Assembly: GCA_003225005.1 (NCBI GenBank)
Contig: QIAN01000015.1
Span: 1 to 64,000, forward strand
From: Acidobacteriota bacterium
GTDB taxonomy: Bacteria; Acidobacteriota; Terriglobia; Terriglobales; Acidobacteriaceae
DNA length: 64,000 nucleotides
Direction: 5' to 3'
Shown here: piece after piece, positions 8,121-16,970 of the stretch
Numbering within the stretch: position 1 is the stretch's first letter
Layout of the letters: each line of letters begins with the position of its first letter
The notes under the pieces: model-generated
Seen by the model: only the letters and a program-made list of their open reading frames with translations
Told to the model about the DNA's origin: nothing
Databases searched by the model: none
Program-made: the position numbers and the translations under genes

Positions 8121-9449
8121 CTATCTCCAGGTCAGAAATACGCCGGCACCCACGCAAAACATGACGGCCGTCGCAATCCATCCCACGGACCTGAGATAGC
8201 GCGGAATTGCTAACTTACCCATCACTCTTCGGCTGGAAGCGATAATCATGATTACCGCCATCAGGGGCGCCGAAACCAGCCCATTCACTACGGCGGCCCA
8301 GAAAAGAGCCTTCACCGGGTCGATGTGCAGGAAGTTCAGCGACAGCCCTAGGATGGTGGCCGCGCAGATGACGGCGTAGAATGGCACCGCCTGTTTTGGT
8401 GTCCGCTCCAGGCTTACGTTCCACCGGCAGGCTTCTCCAACACCATAGGCGGCCGAAGCTGCTAAGACGGGAACGGCAAGGAGTCCGGTTCCCACGATAC
8501 CGCAAGCAAAGAGAGCGAATGCAAATCGGCCCGCCAAAGGCTTCAAAGCAGTCGCGGCTTCGGCTGACGTCGAAATCTGTGTAATTCCATGCGCGTGGAG
8601 TGTTGACGCCGCGGTCAGAATTATGAATAAGGCCACCAAGTTCGAGAAGGCCATTCCAAGATAGGTATCCACCCGTATGCGCCCCAGTTGGGCAGCCGCC
8701 TGCTCGGGTGCGTGCTTCAGCGCCTTCTCGCCCCGGTTGTTTCTGACCTCCTCCACTTCCTGGGAGGCTTGCCAGAAAAAAAGATACGGACTGATCGTGG
8801 TGCCGAGCACCGCCGCCAACGCAGTCAGATATTCCTTCGTGAGCTGAAAATGAGGGATCAGGGTCGCGCGTGCCACGTTGCCCCAGGAAACATGGACGAA
8901 GAGGATTACTCCGACATATGCAAAAAGAGAAAGGGTCAGCCACTTCAGATATTTCACATAGGTTGAGTACGGAATAAACAAAATGGCGATTAGGGACGCC
9001 GCTCCGAAACCCACGACAAAGATGCTGGCCCTTCCGGGAACGAGCAAGTGCAGCGCGTCTCCCATTGCGCCGAGGTCAGCGCCCAGGTTGAAGACATTTG
9101 CCACTGCCACCGCGACTAGTACGGCATAGAGCAACGGTTTGGGATAGCTTTTGCGGAGATTCGCCGCTATGCCACCCCCCGTGACGCGTCCGATGCGTGC
9201 GCTGATCTCTTGAATGGCCGCCATCAGCGGGTACGAAATGAGCATGGTCCAGAGGAGACCATAGCCAAACTGAGCGCCGACCTGCGAATAAGTCCCGATC
9301 CCGCTCGGATCGTCGTCGGAAGCACCGGTCACGAGTCCCGGCCCGAGCATTCTCAGCAATCGATTCGCGCCGCCAGCGCGGCGCTTTGCCTGTCCGGCCC
9401 GAAACGGACCGACGTCTTCGCCCTCCGGTTTCTCGACTTCAGTGGTCAT
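8121..9449 (-). CDS. Nramp-family divalent metal transporter with altered site motif
   Basis: The 442-residue protein has about eleven hydrophobic helices and Nramp landmarks such as GPGLVTGASDDDPSG and the EISARIGRVTGGG helix after it. Classical Nramp transporters have DPGN in helix 1 and MPH in helix 6. Here residues 45-50 read DDDPSG and the helix 6 region (217-231) reads TTISPYLFFWQASQE, lacking the Met of MPH. Nramp-related proteins with such changes include Mg2+ carriers (NRMT) and others of unknown specificity. The inner-membrane location is clear; the transported ion is not. The gene is monocistronic as far as can be seen. Confidence 0.85.
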   Translation of the reverse strand: MTTEVEKPEGEDVGPFRAGQAKRRAGGANRLLRMLGPGLVTGASDDDPSGIGTYSQVGAQFGYGLLWTMLISYPLMAAIQEISARIGRVTGGGIAANLRKSYPKPLLYAVLVAVAVANVFNLGADLGAMGDALHLLVPGRASIFVVGFGAASLIAILFIPYSTYVKYLKWLTLSLFAYVGVILFVHVSWGNVARATLIPHFQLTKEYLTALAAVLGTTISPYLFFWQASQEVEEVRNNRGEKALKHAPEQAAAQLGRIRVDTYLGMAFSNLVALFIILTAASTLHAHGITQISTSAEAATALKPLAGRFAFALFACGIVGTGLLAVPVLAASAAYGVGEACRWNVSLERTPKQAVPFYAVICAATILGLSLNFLHIDPVKALFWAAVVNGLVSAPLMAVIMIIASSRRVMGKLAIPRYLRSVGWIATAVMFCVGAGVFLTWR

Positions 9450-9621
9450 CGGGGTCGCCTTCGGTAGCGCTGATTGACACGACGGCCTTTCCGGTGTGAA
9501 TTTAGCGATCGAAACACGAACAGCAACCCCGCAAAGAGCAGGCTCCGGGGACGCATCTAAGCTCCGAACGAGATAAGGGTCAAGAAGTCGTGGCGCGAGT
9601 TCGCCCAGCAGCGCAGCACGT

Positions 9622-9882
9622 TTACGCCCGCGCTCGTCCGCCTCTCACGGCGTGATACACGACCAAGACCAGCACAGCCCCAATCACAGCAACAATAAGG
9701 CTATACAGGTTTACGCCCGTGACGCCGTGTGCTCCGAACATGCTGAACACCCAGCCCCCGACTACCGCGCCAACGATTCCCAGCACGATATCCAGGAATA
9801 CCCCTTCGCCAGTCTTGTTCACTAGCTTGCTGCCTATGAACCCAGCAATCAATCCCAACACGATCCAGGCCAAAATCGACAT
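9622..9882 (-). CDS. GlsB/YeaQ/YmgE-type stress membrane protein
   Basis: This 86-residue protein has three hydrophobic segments with glycine-rich spacing (GLIAGFIGSKLV, DIVLGIVGAVVGGWVF, LIVAVIGAVLVLVVYH), the pattern of the transglycosylase-associated/GlsB family. Such proteins are small inner-membrane proteins induced by envelope or general stress. AAGGAGACGG precedes the ATG at 9882. It begins a minus-strand group of stress-associated genes up to 13.0 kb. Confidence 0.85.
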   Translation of the reverse strand: MSILAWIVLGLIAGFIGSKLVNKTGEGVFLDIVLGIVGAVVGGWVFSMFGAHGVTGVNLYSLIVAVIGAVLVLVVYHAVRGGRARA

Positions 9883-10001
9883 AATCCGTCTCCTTAGTAT
9901 TTAGTTATTTGCTACTTTGGTTGCATCGAAGGCAATTTCAAGACTCGGCGCGGACCGGGGGCGCCCCCTTTGTCGAAGGCAATCCCCGTCATACGTGACT
10001 C

Positions 10002-10258
10002 TCAAGCAGCCTTGCTGTATGCATCTGAGCCGTGCTGTTTAACCATTTTGTTGTAGACGCCCATTAATAGAAATGCCGCCGGCCACTGTCCACAAACAAC
10101 GCCCAGTCATCCTTGCCTACGATCTTTAGAATGGCTGAAGCTGTGATGGCACCAAATGCTGCCGCCAAATAGCCGGAACTTGGAATCTTGGACGTTTGGG
10201 ACTCAATGGCACCCGTGAAACGATCTTCTGAAACCCCACCGCGAACTTTGTCTTCCAT
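10002..10258 (-). pseudogene. Small conserved membrane protein, one frameshift
   Basis: From the ATG at 10258 (AAGGAG upstream) the product reads SQTSKIPSSGYLAAAFGAIT, then ILKIVGKDDWALFV. One missing base at 10090-10091 shifts the frame. The other frame continues GQWPAAFLLMGVYNKMVKQH and ends GSDAYSKAA with a stop at 10002. The joined 86-residue protein has two likely membrane segments and looks like a conserved acidobacterial family of unknown function. The single-base lesion lies at a GG that would be GGG in the intact frame, so a sequencing or assembly error is a real alternative to mutation. Confidence 0.6.
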
Positions 10259-10320
10259 GAACACTCCTTTTCATTGACTCGTTGTGTTTCGTCGGAAATG
10301 GATCGCCGTAGTCGCGTTGA

Positions 10321-10872
10321 TTAAGCGGCGCGCTTTTGCGTCTTCTTTCCTGCCGGGGATGAGTCCTGTTGGTTGTCAGAACCCTCTTCGTTGGCTTTCG
10401 TGTTGATATCTGTAGCGAGCTCGGCGAGTTTTTCGTCGGTTTGCTTTTCTTCCGCTAGAGTCTTTTCGAGCAACGATGCGTGCTTCGTTTGTCCGAGTAC
10501 CTCAGCGAACTCGCAGACGGCGCTATACGCTGCCATCTCGTAGTGCTCCACCCGCCGCGCCGCACCGATTAATCCTGCGTCCAATACGGCGTCTTCAAAG
10601 CCTTCTTCCATCACCTCAGAGCCTTCTTTGACCAGCCCCTGCATGCCGACGCACTTCTTGCCCTTCGGGCTCTCGTCCAGCGATTGGAAGATCTCTTCAA
10701 GACGTTGAACGTGGACCTTCGTTTGTTCCAGGTGCTCTTCGAAGCCAGTTCGTAGTTCGTCTGAAGACGCTGCTTTTGCCATCTTTGGCAGCGCTTTGAG
10801 CAGTTGAGTCTCTGCGCTAAACAGGTCTTTCAATTCGTCCACGTACAGTTTTTTCAAATTCTCGTTTGGCAT
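10321..10872 (-). CDS. DUF892 (YciE/YciF) ferritin-like stress protein
   Basis: The 183-residue protein opens with LKKLYVDELKDLFSAETQLLKALPKMAKAA, the start of DUF892. It contains the helical four-helix-bundle pattern with candidate iron ligands (E in AEEQ-like positions, EHYEMAAYSAV, KTLAEEKQTD). YciE/YciF proteins are cytoplasmic ferritin-like proteins linked to osmotic and general stress. The lysine-rich C-terminal tail (AGKKTQKRAA) is outside the domain. The gene belongs to the same-strand stress group. Confidence 0.85.
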   Translation of the reverse strand: MPNENLKKLYVDELKDLFSAETQLLKALPKMAKAASSDELRTGFEEHLEQTKVHVQRLEEIFQSLDESPKGKKCVGMQGLVKEGSEVMEEGFEDAVLDAGLIGAARRVEHYEMAAYSAVCEFAEVLGQTKHASLLEKTLAEEKQTDEKLAELATDINTKANEEGSDNQQDSSPAGKKTQKRAA

Positions 10873-10998
10873 TTTCCCTCCAGGAAATGAGTTCGTTCAG
10901 TGGGCGAGGCAAAGGCGACACTCCCACCATCGTTTAGAAATACGGGGCGGCGAACCAATATCCGTAATCGCGAGGATTCAGTTCGCTGCCCCCGTGGC

Positions 10999-11559
10999 TC
11001 AGGCTACTTCGCGGAAGCGAGCCGTATCGTCGTTGTCGGCTGTGGTTTCGCCGGTGGAGGACACATCCTGTGCGCCCGTGCGCTCCAAGATTTCCTTTGC
11101 TTTCTTGGTCCAAGAAGAATCGTCAGAATGAACGGACAGAAGAATCCCGCCATCCTTAACGCGGCCTTCGTACCGCTTGGCTTCGTACTCGGGGATTCCC
11201 ATGCCGATCAGAGCACCCGTAAGCCCACCTACCGCTCCACCAACTCCTGCTCCAGCAAGGGCGGCCATAATCGGCCCGGCGGCGATGAACGGCCCCAGTC
11301 CAGGAATGGCGAGGGCACCGATACCGAGTAACCATCCCAAACCACCACCTAGCACCGCGCCGGTTCCGGCACCTGTTGTGGCACCTTCAGGCGCCTTCGT
11401 GTTCTTCTCATGAGCAAAATCCTTCGTGCCAGCACCCTCGGGAAGAAGTACTGAAATGTCTGAGTTCCGAAAATTGGCGGTTTTCAATGCGTCCACCGCA
11501 TTCTCGGCGCTCATTCGATCCGGATAAATGCCAAATACTGCCGTATTCTTACCTGCCAT
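10999..11559 (-). CDS. YflT-like general stress protein with glycine-zipper segment
   Basis: The N-terminus (AVFGIYPDRMSAENAVDALK, then NSDISVLLPE) matches the YflT/general stress protein 17M domain. The middle, about residues 62-120, is a long Gly/Ala-rich hydrophobic stretch (GTGAVLGGGLGWLLGIGALA, AGAGVGGAVGGLTGALIGMG) that could insert in a membrane as a glycine zipper. The C-terminus has the repeated-domain motif YEGRVKDGGILLSVHSDD. Function in cells is unknown. It lies between the DUF892 and BON genes. Confidence 0.75.
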   Translation of the reverse strand: MAGKNTAVFGIYPDRMSAENAVDALKTANFRNSDISVLLPEGAGTKDFAHEKNTKAPEGATTGAGTGAVLGGGLGWLLGIGALAIPGLGPFIAAGPIMAALAGAGVGGAVGGLTGALIGMGIPEYEAKRYEGRVKDGGILLSVHSDDSSWTKKAKEILERTGAQDVSSTGETTADNDDTARFREVA

Positions 11560-11585
11560 GTTTGTTTCTCCTTTTGTCTCTTAAG

Positions 11586-11990
11586 TTATTGTTGCGATTT
11601 GATGTTCAGCTCGCTGGTGACCTTGTGTTCACCGGCAACTTCAGTCGCCTTGGCCTCGATCGCTCTCTTCTCGTCCTCTGATCGCACCGGCCCCTTGAGC
11701 GTTACCTGACCGCCCTGCGTAACGATCTTGATGTTGTGTGCATATGTGGAGAGCGACTTGTCTTTCATGATGGATTGACGAATCTGCTGCGTGATGTCGC
11801 GATCAGAACGATCGTCCTTTTGCTGATCTGCGGCGGGCTCGCTCTGATTCCGATCCCGTTCGTTGACCTTGGTGTTGTCGGGAGCAGTTGGCTGAGTTGT
11901 GGGTTCTTGCGCAAGTGCGAACGCTCCACTGCCGAGCAGCAGACCGGTGCACAGAAGATTACGAACAGCAGTTCTATAAAGAGCTTTCAT
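11586..11990 (-). CDS. Periplasmic BON-domain protein
   Basis: The 134-residue protein has a signal peptide (LLCTGLLLGSGAFALAQ), a charged Gln/Asp-rich linker, and one BON domain (residues about 68-131) with the core VTQGGQVTLKGPVRSEDEKR. BON domains, as in OsmY, bind phospholipid or support envelope integrity under osmotic stress. The neighbouring SYLF-BON gene upstream on the same strand suggests joint expression, perhaps modulated by the hairpin between them. Confidence 0.85.
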   Translation of the reverse strand: MKALYRTAVRNLLCTGLLLGSGAFALAQEPTTQPTAPDNTKVNERDRNQSEPAADQQKDDRSDRDITQQIRQSIMKDKSLSTYAHNIKIVTQGGQVTLKGPVRSEDEKRAIEAKATEVAGEHKVTSELNIKSQQ

Positions 11991-12024
11991 GGTTATTTCC
12001 TCCTGAATGAAAATCTCGAGCGAT

Positions 12025-12056
12025 CCAAAGCGTTCGATTGCTCTCGAACGCTTTGG
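12025..12056. terminator. 13-bp perfect hairpin between SYLF-BON and BON genes
   Basis: CCAAAGCGTTCGA, a six-base loop and TCGAACGCTTTGG form an uninterrupted 13-bp stem, 14 bases past the SYLF-BON stop and 35 bases before the BON start. On the minus strand no T-run follows at once (GATCGCTCGAGATTTTC), so it may be a weak terminator, an attenuator or an mRNA-stabilising structure that sets the expression ratio. Confidence 0.7.
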
Positions 12057-12069
12057 GAAGGGGAAGCGT

Positions 12070-13035
12070 TTAGGGAGTCTGGATGGTCAAACGGTCCTGG
12101 ACTTCCCGATCACCGGCATACGATCTGGCGATTCGAACTGCCTTGTCACGGTCATCCGCGCTGACCACGGATCCTGACAGTTTCACCGCATCGGCCGACA
12201 TAGTCACCTGGATGTCCTTGCTTTCCAGACCGGGCTCGCTCCTGAGTTTCTCCTCAATTGCGCCCTTTGCTTCCCTGGAACTCAAGGCCTCATTCTGTCT
12301 GCCGGTTTTCTGCGCTTCCGTGCGGCGGCCCGACGCTTCGGCAACATTTGCCTCAGTGCCATACTTTTTCACTGTAGCCATGAATTTGTGCGAACCTTCG
12401 GGAGCTTTCACCTGCCCCTTCAGGATCTGGGCTGACGGGATCATCCGCCCGTACAGAATGCGGGTTCCGTCTTTGTCTTGCGTGATGGAGGCGCCATTCA
12501 CAGTAACGCCGGCAAAAGCTCCACGCGCACGAGAGTACGTAAGGACTTCGGCGAGCATCTTCCAATCTGTCTCTCCCTGCACATGCCGTCCGACGGGCCC
12601 TGCAGCAGCGGAAGCGTCAGCACCGATCTTGAACTTGCTGGAAAGCATTTTTTCCATTCCGTTGTCATTCATGACCAGCATGACCACGTCGATCGCTTCG
12701 CCGCCAATCTGCAATCCCCAACTACCCCCAGTGACAGAGAAAGGGGCGGGAGCGCTCCATCCGGAACTAGTGCGGCAGGTGGCGACTCCTCTACCGTGCC
12801 GGCCCCCAAAGACAAAACCTATTTTGATCATCGAGGGTATGACTACCACGCACTTCGCGGAGTCAAGAAGTTCCTCCGGAATCCCCTTGTCGGGTGTTCC
12901 CATGATTTCGTCTAACACGGTTGCAGCGGCATCCATGCGTTTAGCCTGCTCCGACGGTTCTTCCGCCGCGGTCGCCATTGTGCTCGCCAAGAAAGTTGCT
13001 GCGAGCACCGTAAGAATTCCTAATTTGAATCTCAT
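12070..13035 (-). CDS. Exported SYLF-domain plus BON-domain protein
   Basis: The 321-residue protein starts at 13035 (AAGAGGTG upstream) with a signal peptide (MRFKLGILTVLAATFLASTM). A SYLF (Ysc84) lipid-binding domain spans about 30-220, with CVVVIPSMIKIGFVFGGRHG, GGSWGLQIGGEAIDVVMLVM and YSRARGAFAGVTVNG. A charged linker leads to a C-terminal BON domain (about 245-320, IQVTMSADAVKLSGSVVSAD). SYLF domains bind phosphoinositides or other lipids in eukaryotes; bacterial versions are periplasmic and poorly studied. Fusion to BON, with a separate BON protein next door, suggests a role at the envelope. Confidence 0.85.
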   Translation of the reverse strand: MRFKLGILTVLAATFLASTMATAAEEPSEQAKRMDAAATVLDEIMGTPDKGIPEELLDSAKCVVVIPSMIKIGFVFGGRHGRGVATCRTSSGWSAPAPFSVTGGSWGLQIGGEAIDVVMLVMNDNGMEKMLSSKFKIGADASAAAGPVGRHVQGETDWKMLAEVLTYSRARGAFAGVTVNGASITQDKDGTRILYGRMIPSAQILKGQVKAPEGSHKFMATVKKYGTEANVAEASGRRTEAQKTGRQNEALSSREAKGAIEEKLRSEPGLESKDIQVTMSADAVKLSGSVVSADDRDKAVRIARSYAGDREVQDRLTIQTP

Positions 13036-13448
13036 CAAAAAACACCTCTTGCGCGAATCCGCGCGATTCTTATGTAACCGACTACACACTCCCGGTCACT
13101 TGTATTGGATTGGAGAATTGCGGGTCGCCAACCGACATCAGTGTCGATTCCCGCCCAGTGACCAGGAATGATAAGGAAGCTGTGTTTGACGATATCGGGA
13201 AGAGCGAACTGGCACTATCCCCCTCGCGCTGTACAAATCCAGACGACGTCCTGTAGGGTGCGGCCGGGGGCGTGAAGTCGCAGCGACGCTTCGCTGCATA
13301 CGTCCTCCTACGCATACTGGCTACGGGTGCTGGCTAGGCCACCTAGGCTGCCGAATCGCAGCGCTGGCCCGCTTTTTCACTCGTACAGTCTGCAGGGTAT
13401 TCCCCCCTCACACTAAAAGGAAGATGGTGTGACGGGGTCGCGTTTAAA
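13036..13448. other. Intergenic between divergent genes, no gene recognised
   Basis: About 410 bases between the divergent SYLF-BON and receiver genes. It must hold both promoters, but I cannot pick out a convincing promoter, operator or conserved reading frame. Confidence 0.4.
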
Positions 13449-13844
13449 GTGGCAAGTCTCGTGATGATTGTCGATGATCACGCGGTGATCAGGCGCATGG
13501 TGCGCGAAGTGTTCGAAGCTGAAGACTTAAACGTCTTTGACGCGGCGAACGGTGCTGAGGGCGTCCAGAAGGCGCAGGAGGTAAAACCCAGCCTCATAAT
13601 TCTCGATCTGTCTATGCCGGTGATGAATGGATTGGATGCAGCACGGGAATTGAAGGTGTTGATGCCGCACGTCCCGTTGTTAATGTTCACGAATAACCCC
13701 GGATGGATTGTGGAGAAAGAGGCTCGCTCTGCGGGCATCTCTGCGGTCATTTCTAAGTCTGACTCTAACGGCTTGAAGCAACTGCTCGCCCGAGCGAAAG
13801 CACTTCTTGGCCGGGACGAAACGAGTGCTCAACGCGCTTCTTGA
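13449..13844 (+). CDS. Single-domain response regulator (receiver only)
   Basis: The 131-residue protein is one CheY-like receiver: the acidic pocket VDDH near the N-terminus, the phosphoryl-accepting Asp in IILDLSMPVMNG, and the conserved Lys in ISKSD. No output domain follows. It uses a GTG start. It is convergent with a PAS-containing histidine kinase 300 bases away, a plausible but unproven partner. Receivers without output act as phosphate relays or by binding other proteins. Confidence 0.85.
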   Translation: MASLVMIVDDHAVIRRMVREVFEAEDLNVFDAANGAEGVQKAQEVKPSLIILDLSMPVMNGLDAARELKVLMPHVPLLMFTNNPGWIVEKEARSAGISAVISKSDSNGLKQLLARAKALLGRDETSAQRAS

Positions 13845-14141
13845 CAAGAACATTTATGCCCGACTGCGAAAGACGTTAATCTGGCGATGCTAAGGCTGGC
13901 AAAGAAGCCAATTGCCGGATTGAATCCCAGGGACTTTTTCGGCGATAGGATGCTTAGCTGGTCAGGCACTCGCATGAAATTTGCGACTGCGTTGACAGCT
14001 CAGAGGCTGTTCAAGCTACCTCTTGCTGAGTCTTGCTCTGGTCACTTGTGTGTCGTGCGTTCAATGATACGCACAACGCCATAGCTTTTGCATCCACCGT
14101 TGTAGGTTGTAGCTTTCGACATCGGGCAATCGCACCTGAGA

Positions 14142-16034
14142 CTATGCAGCAGAAATGCTGCGGACTGACTCGCCATTTTCTTGAGAATCAGTGGATGCCA
14201 GTTCGGTTAAAGGAATGCAAATGATGATCGTCGTTCCGGCATCGTCGGACTTGATTTCCATTGATCCGCCCAAGTCTCGCACTCGCTCCCGCATACCCTC
14301 TAGTCCTACCCCCGTTCCAGAGCCAGATTCGCGCACACGTTGTAGCCGATCTTTTGGTATTCCTTTACCGTTGTCACTTACATCAAGCTGAATGTGTTTG
14401 GTGTCAACAAAAAGACGGATGTCCACTTCCGAAGCACTAGAGTGTCGATGAACATTCGTGAGAGCTTCTTGCACGACACGAAACAGAGCAGTTTCTATGT
14501 CTGTATCGAGCCGACCTAGCTCGGCTGGCAAATCAAGCTTTACCTGAATGTCGCTGCGTTGAGCGAAGCCTTCCACATACCACTGAAGGGCCGACCTCAA
14601 ACCAGCTTCGTCCAACAATGGTGGGTGAAGCAGATGGGAGATGGTGCGTGTTTCAGTCAGACACTTGTCCACGATCTCCGAGCACTCCGAAGCAACTGCG
14701 GCTTGCCTGCCCTCCATGGTTGAGAGGAGATCGAGACTCATCTTTATGGCCGTCAAGTACTGCCCTAGACTGTCGTGCAATCCTCTAGCAATCCTGCGGC
14801 GTTCCTCGTCCTGCAAGCTGAGGATTCTCGCACTAAGGTGCCTGGCGGCTTCTTCAGCCCGCTTGCGGGCAGTAATGTCGGTATTGATTTCAAGCCAACC
14901 CGCTGGTTTCCCCTCGTTGTCCCGCAATGTCGTCCAGCGGCTGGTAACCACGATCTGACTCCCGTCTCGTTTGATTTGCCGAAGTTCTCCTTTCCATTTG
15001 TCGGTACTTTTAATCTCTTCCACAGAGACGGGAAACTCCGTGCGGAGAACTTCGTGAGTTGACCTGCCCACAGCCTCGGCGCTTGTCCACCCATACAGCC
15101 GTTCGGCTCCTTCATTCCAATAAGAAATTTTGTCTTCGGCACACCGAACAAAAATTGCATCGTTCACCAAGTCAAGCAGAGTTGCTTTCTGCAATAGCTC
15201 GGATGCCTTTTGCTCAAGCTCGGCGGTTCGTTCGCTCACTCGAATTTCAAGTTCTTGACGAGCCTCGATCAGAGATTGTTGCAACTTCCGCTGTTCGTGG
15301 ATGTTTGTGTTGGTTCCGAACCAGCGGACGATGTTGCCCTCGCTATTGCGGACTGGTCTGATGCGGGTCAGGAACCAGCGGAAAACGCCGTCAGCACCAC
15401 GCAGGGGAAATTCCATCTCAAAAGTCCGTCCCGTCGCCAACGACGCTTTCCATTGTTCCAGTACGGAGGGCAAAATTTCCGGGTCATGCACCGATTGCCA
15501 GCCCCACCCTTCCATTTGTTCAGGTGTAGTGCCCGTGTACTCGTACCATCGTGCGTTGTACCAGAAGATGTGACCGTCGCCGCGTGCCATCCAGCATAGC
15601 TCTGGGATGGAGTCTGCCAGCAAGTGGAATTCGCTTTCCTTCTCTTGAACTGCGTCCTCGACCGAGCGTCTCTTATGGTGCGACCTGCGGTTGGCCTCGC
15701 CAAGAGCGATGATGAAACCAGAAAGCAGTCCAAACCCAGCCAGCGTACCAATTTGAGTTTTGGGGTCTTCTACGCGGAAGGAATGCACGGGCGGAAGAAA
15801 CCAGTACCAGACCCCAAGAGCATTTATCAGGGTCGTGACAATAGATGGCCAAAGACCGCAGTACCAAGCCGAGAAAACGACCGCAGCCCAGACAGTAAAG
15901 TAAGGGCTGTTCGCCCCAAGCAAAGGCGAAAGCGCCTGTCGGAGCAGCAGTGCGAGAACCGCAGCGAGCACCGCGACAGTGTACCGTCCGGCAGTTGATT
16001 GCTTGTCAACGGTTGAGTTGAGAGAAGTCTCCAT
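14142..16034 (-). CDS. Membrane PAS-PAS histidine kinase, HisKA_3 (NarL-partner) type
   Basis: The start at 16034 follows GAGGG. The N-terminus holds several helices of DUF4118 type (about residues 17-110, GANSPYFTVWAAVVFSAWYC). Two PAS domains follow (about 135-250 and 285-400). The dimerisation and phosphotransfer segment is DEERRRIARGLHDSLGQYLT, with H in RGLHD, which is the HisKA_3 type usually paired with NarL/FixJ regulators. The ATPase domain has DNGKGIP and GTGVGLEGMRERV. No NarL-type regulator lies nearby; the only candidate is the receiver at 13.4 kb. PAS similarity to the broken PAS gene at 7.2 kb is notable (GWGWQ...VHPE/VHDPE, FRWFLTRI). Confidence 0.88.
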   Translation of the reverse strand: METSLNSTVDKQSTAGRYTVAVLAAVLALLLRQALSPLLGANSPYFTVWAAVVFSAWYCGLWPSIVTTLINALGVWYWFLPPVHSFRVEDPKTQIGTLAGFGLLSGFIIALGEANRRSHHKRRSVEDAVQEKESEFHLLADSIPELCWMARGDGHIFWYNARWYEYTGTTPEQMEGWGWQSVHDPEILPSVLEQWKASLATGRTFEMEFPLRGADGVFRWFLTRIRPVRNSEGNIVRWFGTNTNIHEQRKLQQSLIEARQELEIRVSERTAELEQKASELLQKATLLDLVNDAIFVRCAEDKISYWNEGAERLYGWTSAEAVGRSTHEVLRTEFPVSVEEIKSTDKWKGELRQIKRDGSQIVVTSRWTTLRDNEGKPAGWLEINTDITARKRAEEAARHLSARILSLQDEERRRIARGLHDSLGQYLTAIKMSLDLLSTMEGRQAAVASECSEIVDKCLTETRTISHLLHPPLLDEAGLRSALQWYVEGFAQRSDIQVKLDLPAELGRLDTDIETALFRVVQEALTNVHRHSSASEVDIRLFVDTKHIQLDVSDNGKGIPKDRLQRVRESGSGTGVGLEGMRERVRDLGGSMEIKSDDAGTTIIICIPLTELASTDSQENGESVRSISAA

Positions 16035-16168
16035 GTTCAACCCTCACCCTACAGAGCGAAATAGAGATTTACAAACTGCCTTCGTCCAAGGCGAGAACCT
16101 TACCGCAAATGATATAGCGCGTCTGTTCGTCACCGACAGATCAAAACAACGCCACTCAACGATGCTGC

Positions 16169-16450
16169 CTACTGGGTTTGGTTCCAGACGTACAGGTAAT
16201 TGGCGTCCGTAGCGGTCGCAACGTTACGACCCCCTTTACGGGTTGCGCGATTCAACGCTGCACGAACCCTTTCCTTGCCTTCCGCCAGTTCAGCCAAGGG
16301 CACCTTGAGTGCAACGCCCTCTTTTAGTTGATCGAGATCAGCGAGAACTTTGGTGACGATCTGTTTGTGCTTTCCATTTCGACCTTGCGGGACATCCTTT
16401 TGCGACATCGTGTGGAAATTCATCGGTTCTTTCTGGGATCGCGGGCTCAT
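16169..16450 (-). CDS. Conserved hypothetical protein, 93 residues
   Basis: AAGGAGTCAATC precedes the ATG at 16450. The product is basic at both ends, with a conserved-looking core KVLADLDQLKEGVALKVPLA, then RVRAALNRATRKGGRNVATA and a C-terminal YLYVWNQ. No signal or membrane segment is present. The alternating basic helix and the ATATD...LYVW end would suit a small nucleic-acid-binding protein, but no named family is recognised. It is divergent from the small genes at 16.7 kb. Confidence 0.6.
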   Translation of the reverse strand: MSPRSQKEPMNFHTMSQKDVPQGRNGKHKQIVTKVLADLDQLKEGVALKVPLAELAEGKERVRAALNRATRKGGRNVATATDANYLYVWNQTQ

Positions 16451-16475
16451 GATTGACTCCTTGCGTTAGACCCAC

Positions 16476-16485
16476 ACGTTAACGT
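16476..16485. promoter_or_regulatory. Palindrome ACGTTAACGT upstream of small conserved gene
   Basis: A perfect 10-bp palindrome followed at once by another AACGT lies 26 bases upstream of the ATG at 16450. Its position in the promoter area of a divergent gene pair makes it an operator candidate. No regulator can be named. Confidence 0.3.
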
Positions 16486-16709
16486 AACGTCGCGTAAGAG
16501 TAATCGCACAATTGCGGTTCGTCAAGAGAAATTAAACGCAGCCACGACAGTCTGACCGATACGAACACTTCCCCTAAAACCGATCCGCGCCCAAATCCTG
16601 TTATTTCAATGGGTTAACCAAGACTGAATGAAATTCCGTTTCCGTAACAATATGACCCGTACGACCTCCCGCCTGCTACTGTTGAGACGATCAGAAGGGA
16701 GTAATCGCA

Positions 16710-16970
16710 ATGCAGAAGTCCAAGACACATTTCCAGCAGATTCCGGTAGAGCTTGTGAAGAAGATTGCCAAAGAGCACGCTTCAGACGACAACGATGAAA
16801 AAGACGGTGCGGAGACAACAATTGGAACCAGCAAGTTGAGGCCGCATCGTTTGCCTTCGCTGGGGAAAACCCAAAGAGAGTCTAACCATGGAATTCTCAA
16901 ACGAAACGAACACGGACGAAGGTATTCCGTACGCAGAATGGCGAGAGCCCTACCAACAAGCTCTGCTTGA
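16710..16970 (+). CDS. Small hypothetical protein
   Basis: GAAGGGAG seven bases before the ATG gives a strong start, and the first 22 residues (MQKSKTHFQQIPVELVKKIA) look like a conserved acidobacterial small protein. The rest is polar and basic and overlaps the next gene by 83 bases, which is unusual. The true C-terminus may therefore be lost to a frame change around 16.8 kb. No domain is recognised. Confidence 0.45.
   Translation: MQKSKTHFQQIPVELVKKIAKEHASDDNDEKDGAETTIGTSKLRPHRLPSLGKTQRESNHGILKRNEHGRRYSVRRMARALPTSSA

Noticed and set aside
12083-13171. 362-residue plus-strand open frame
   Set aside because: It is antisense to the clearly real SYLF-BON gene and has no domain.
13449-16034. 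Receiver and PAS kinase as a proven two-component pair
   Set aside because: The kinase is of the type that pairs with NarL-like regulators, and the genes are convergent, so partnership remains only a possibility.
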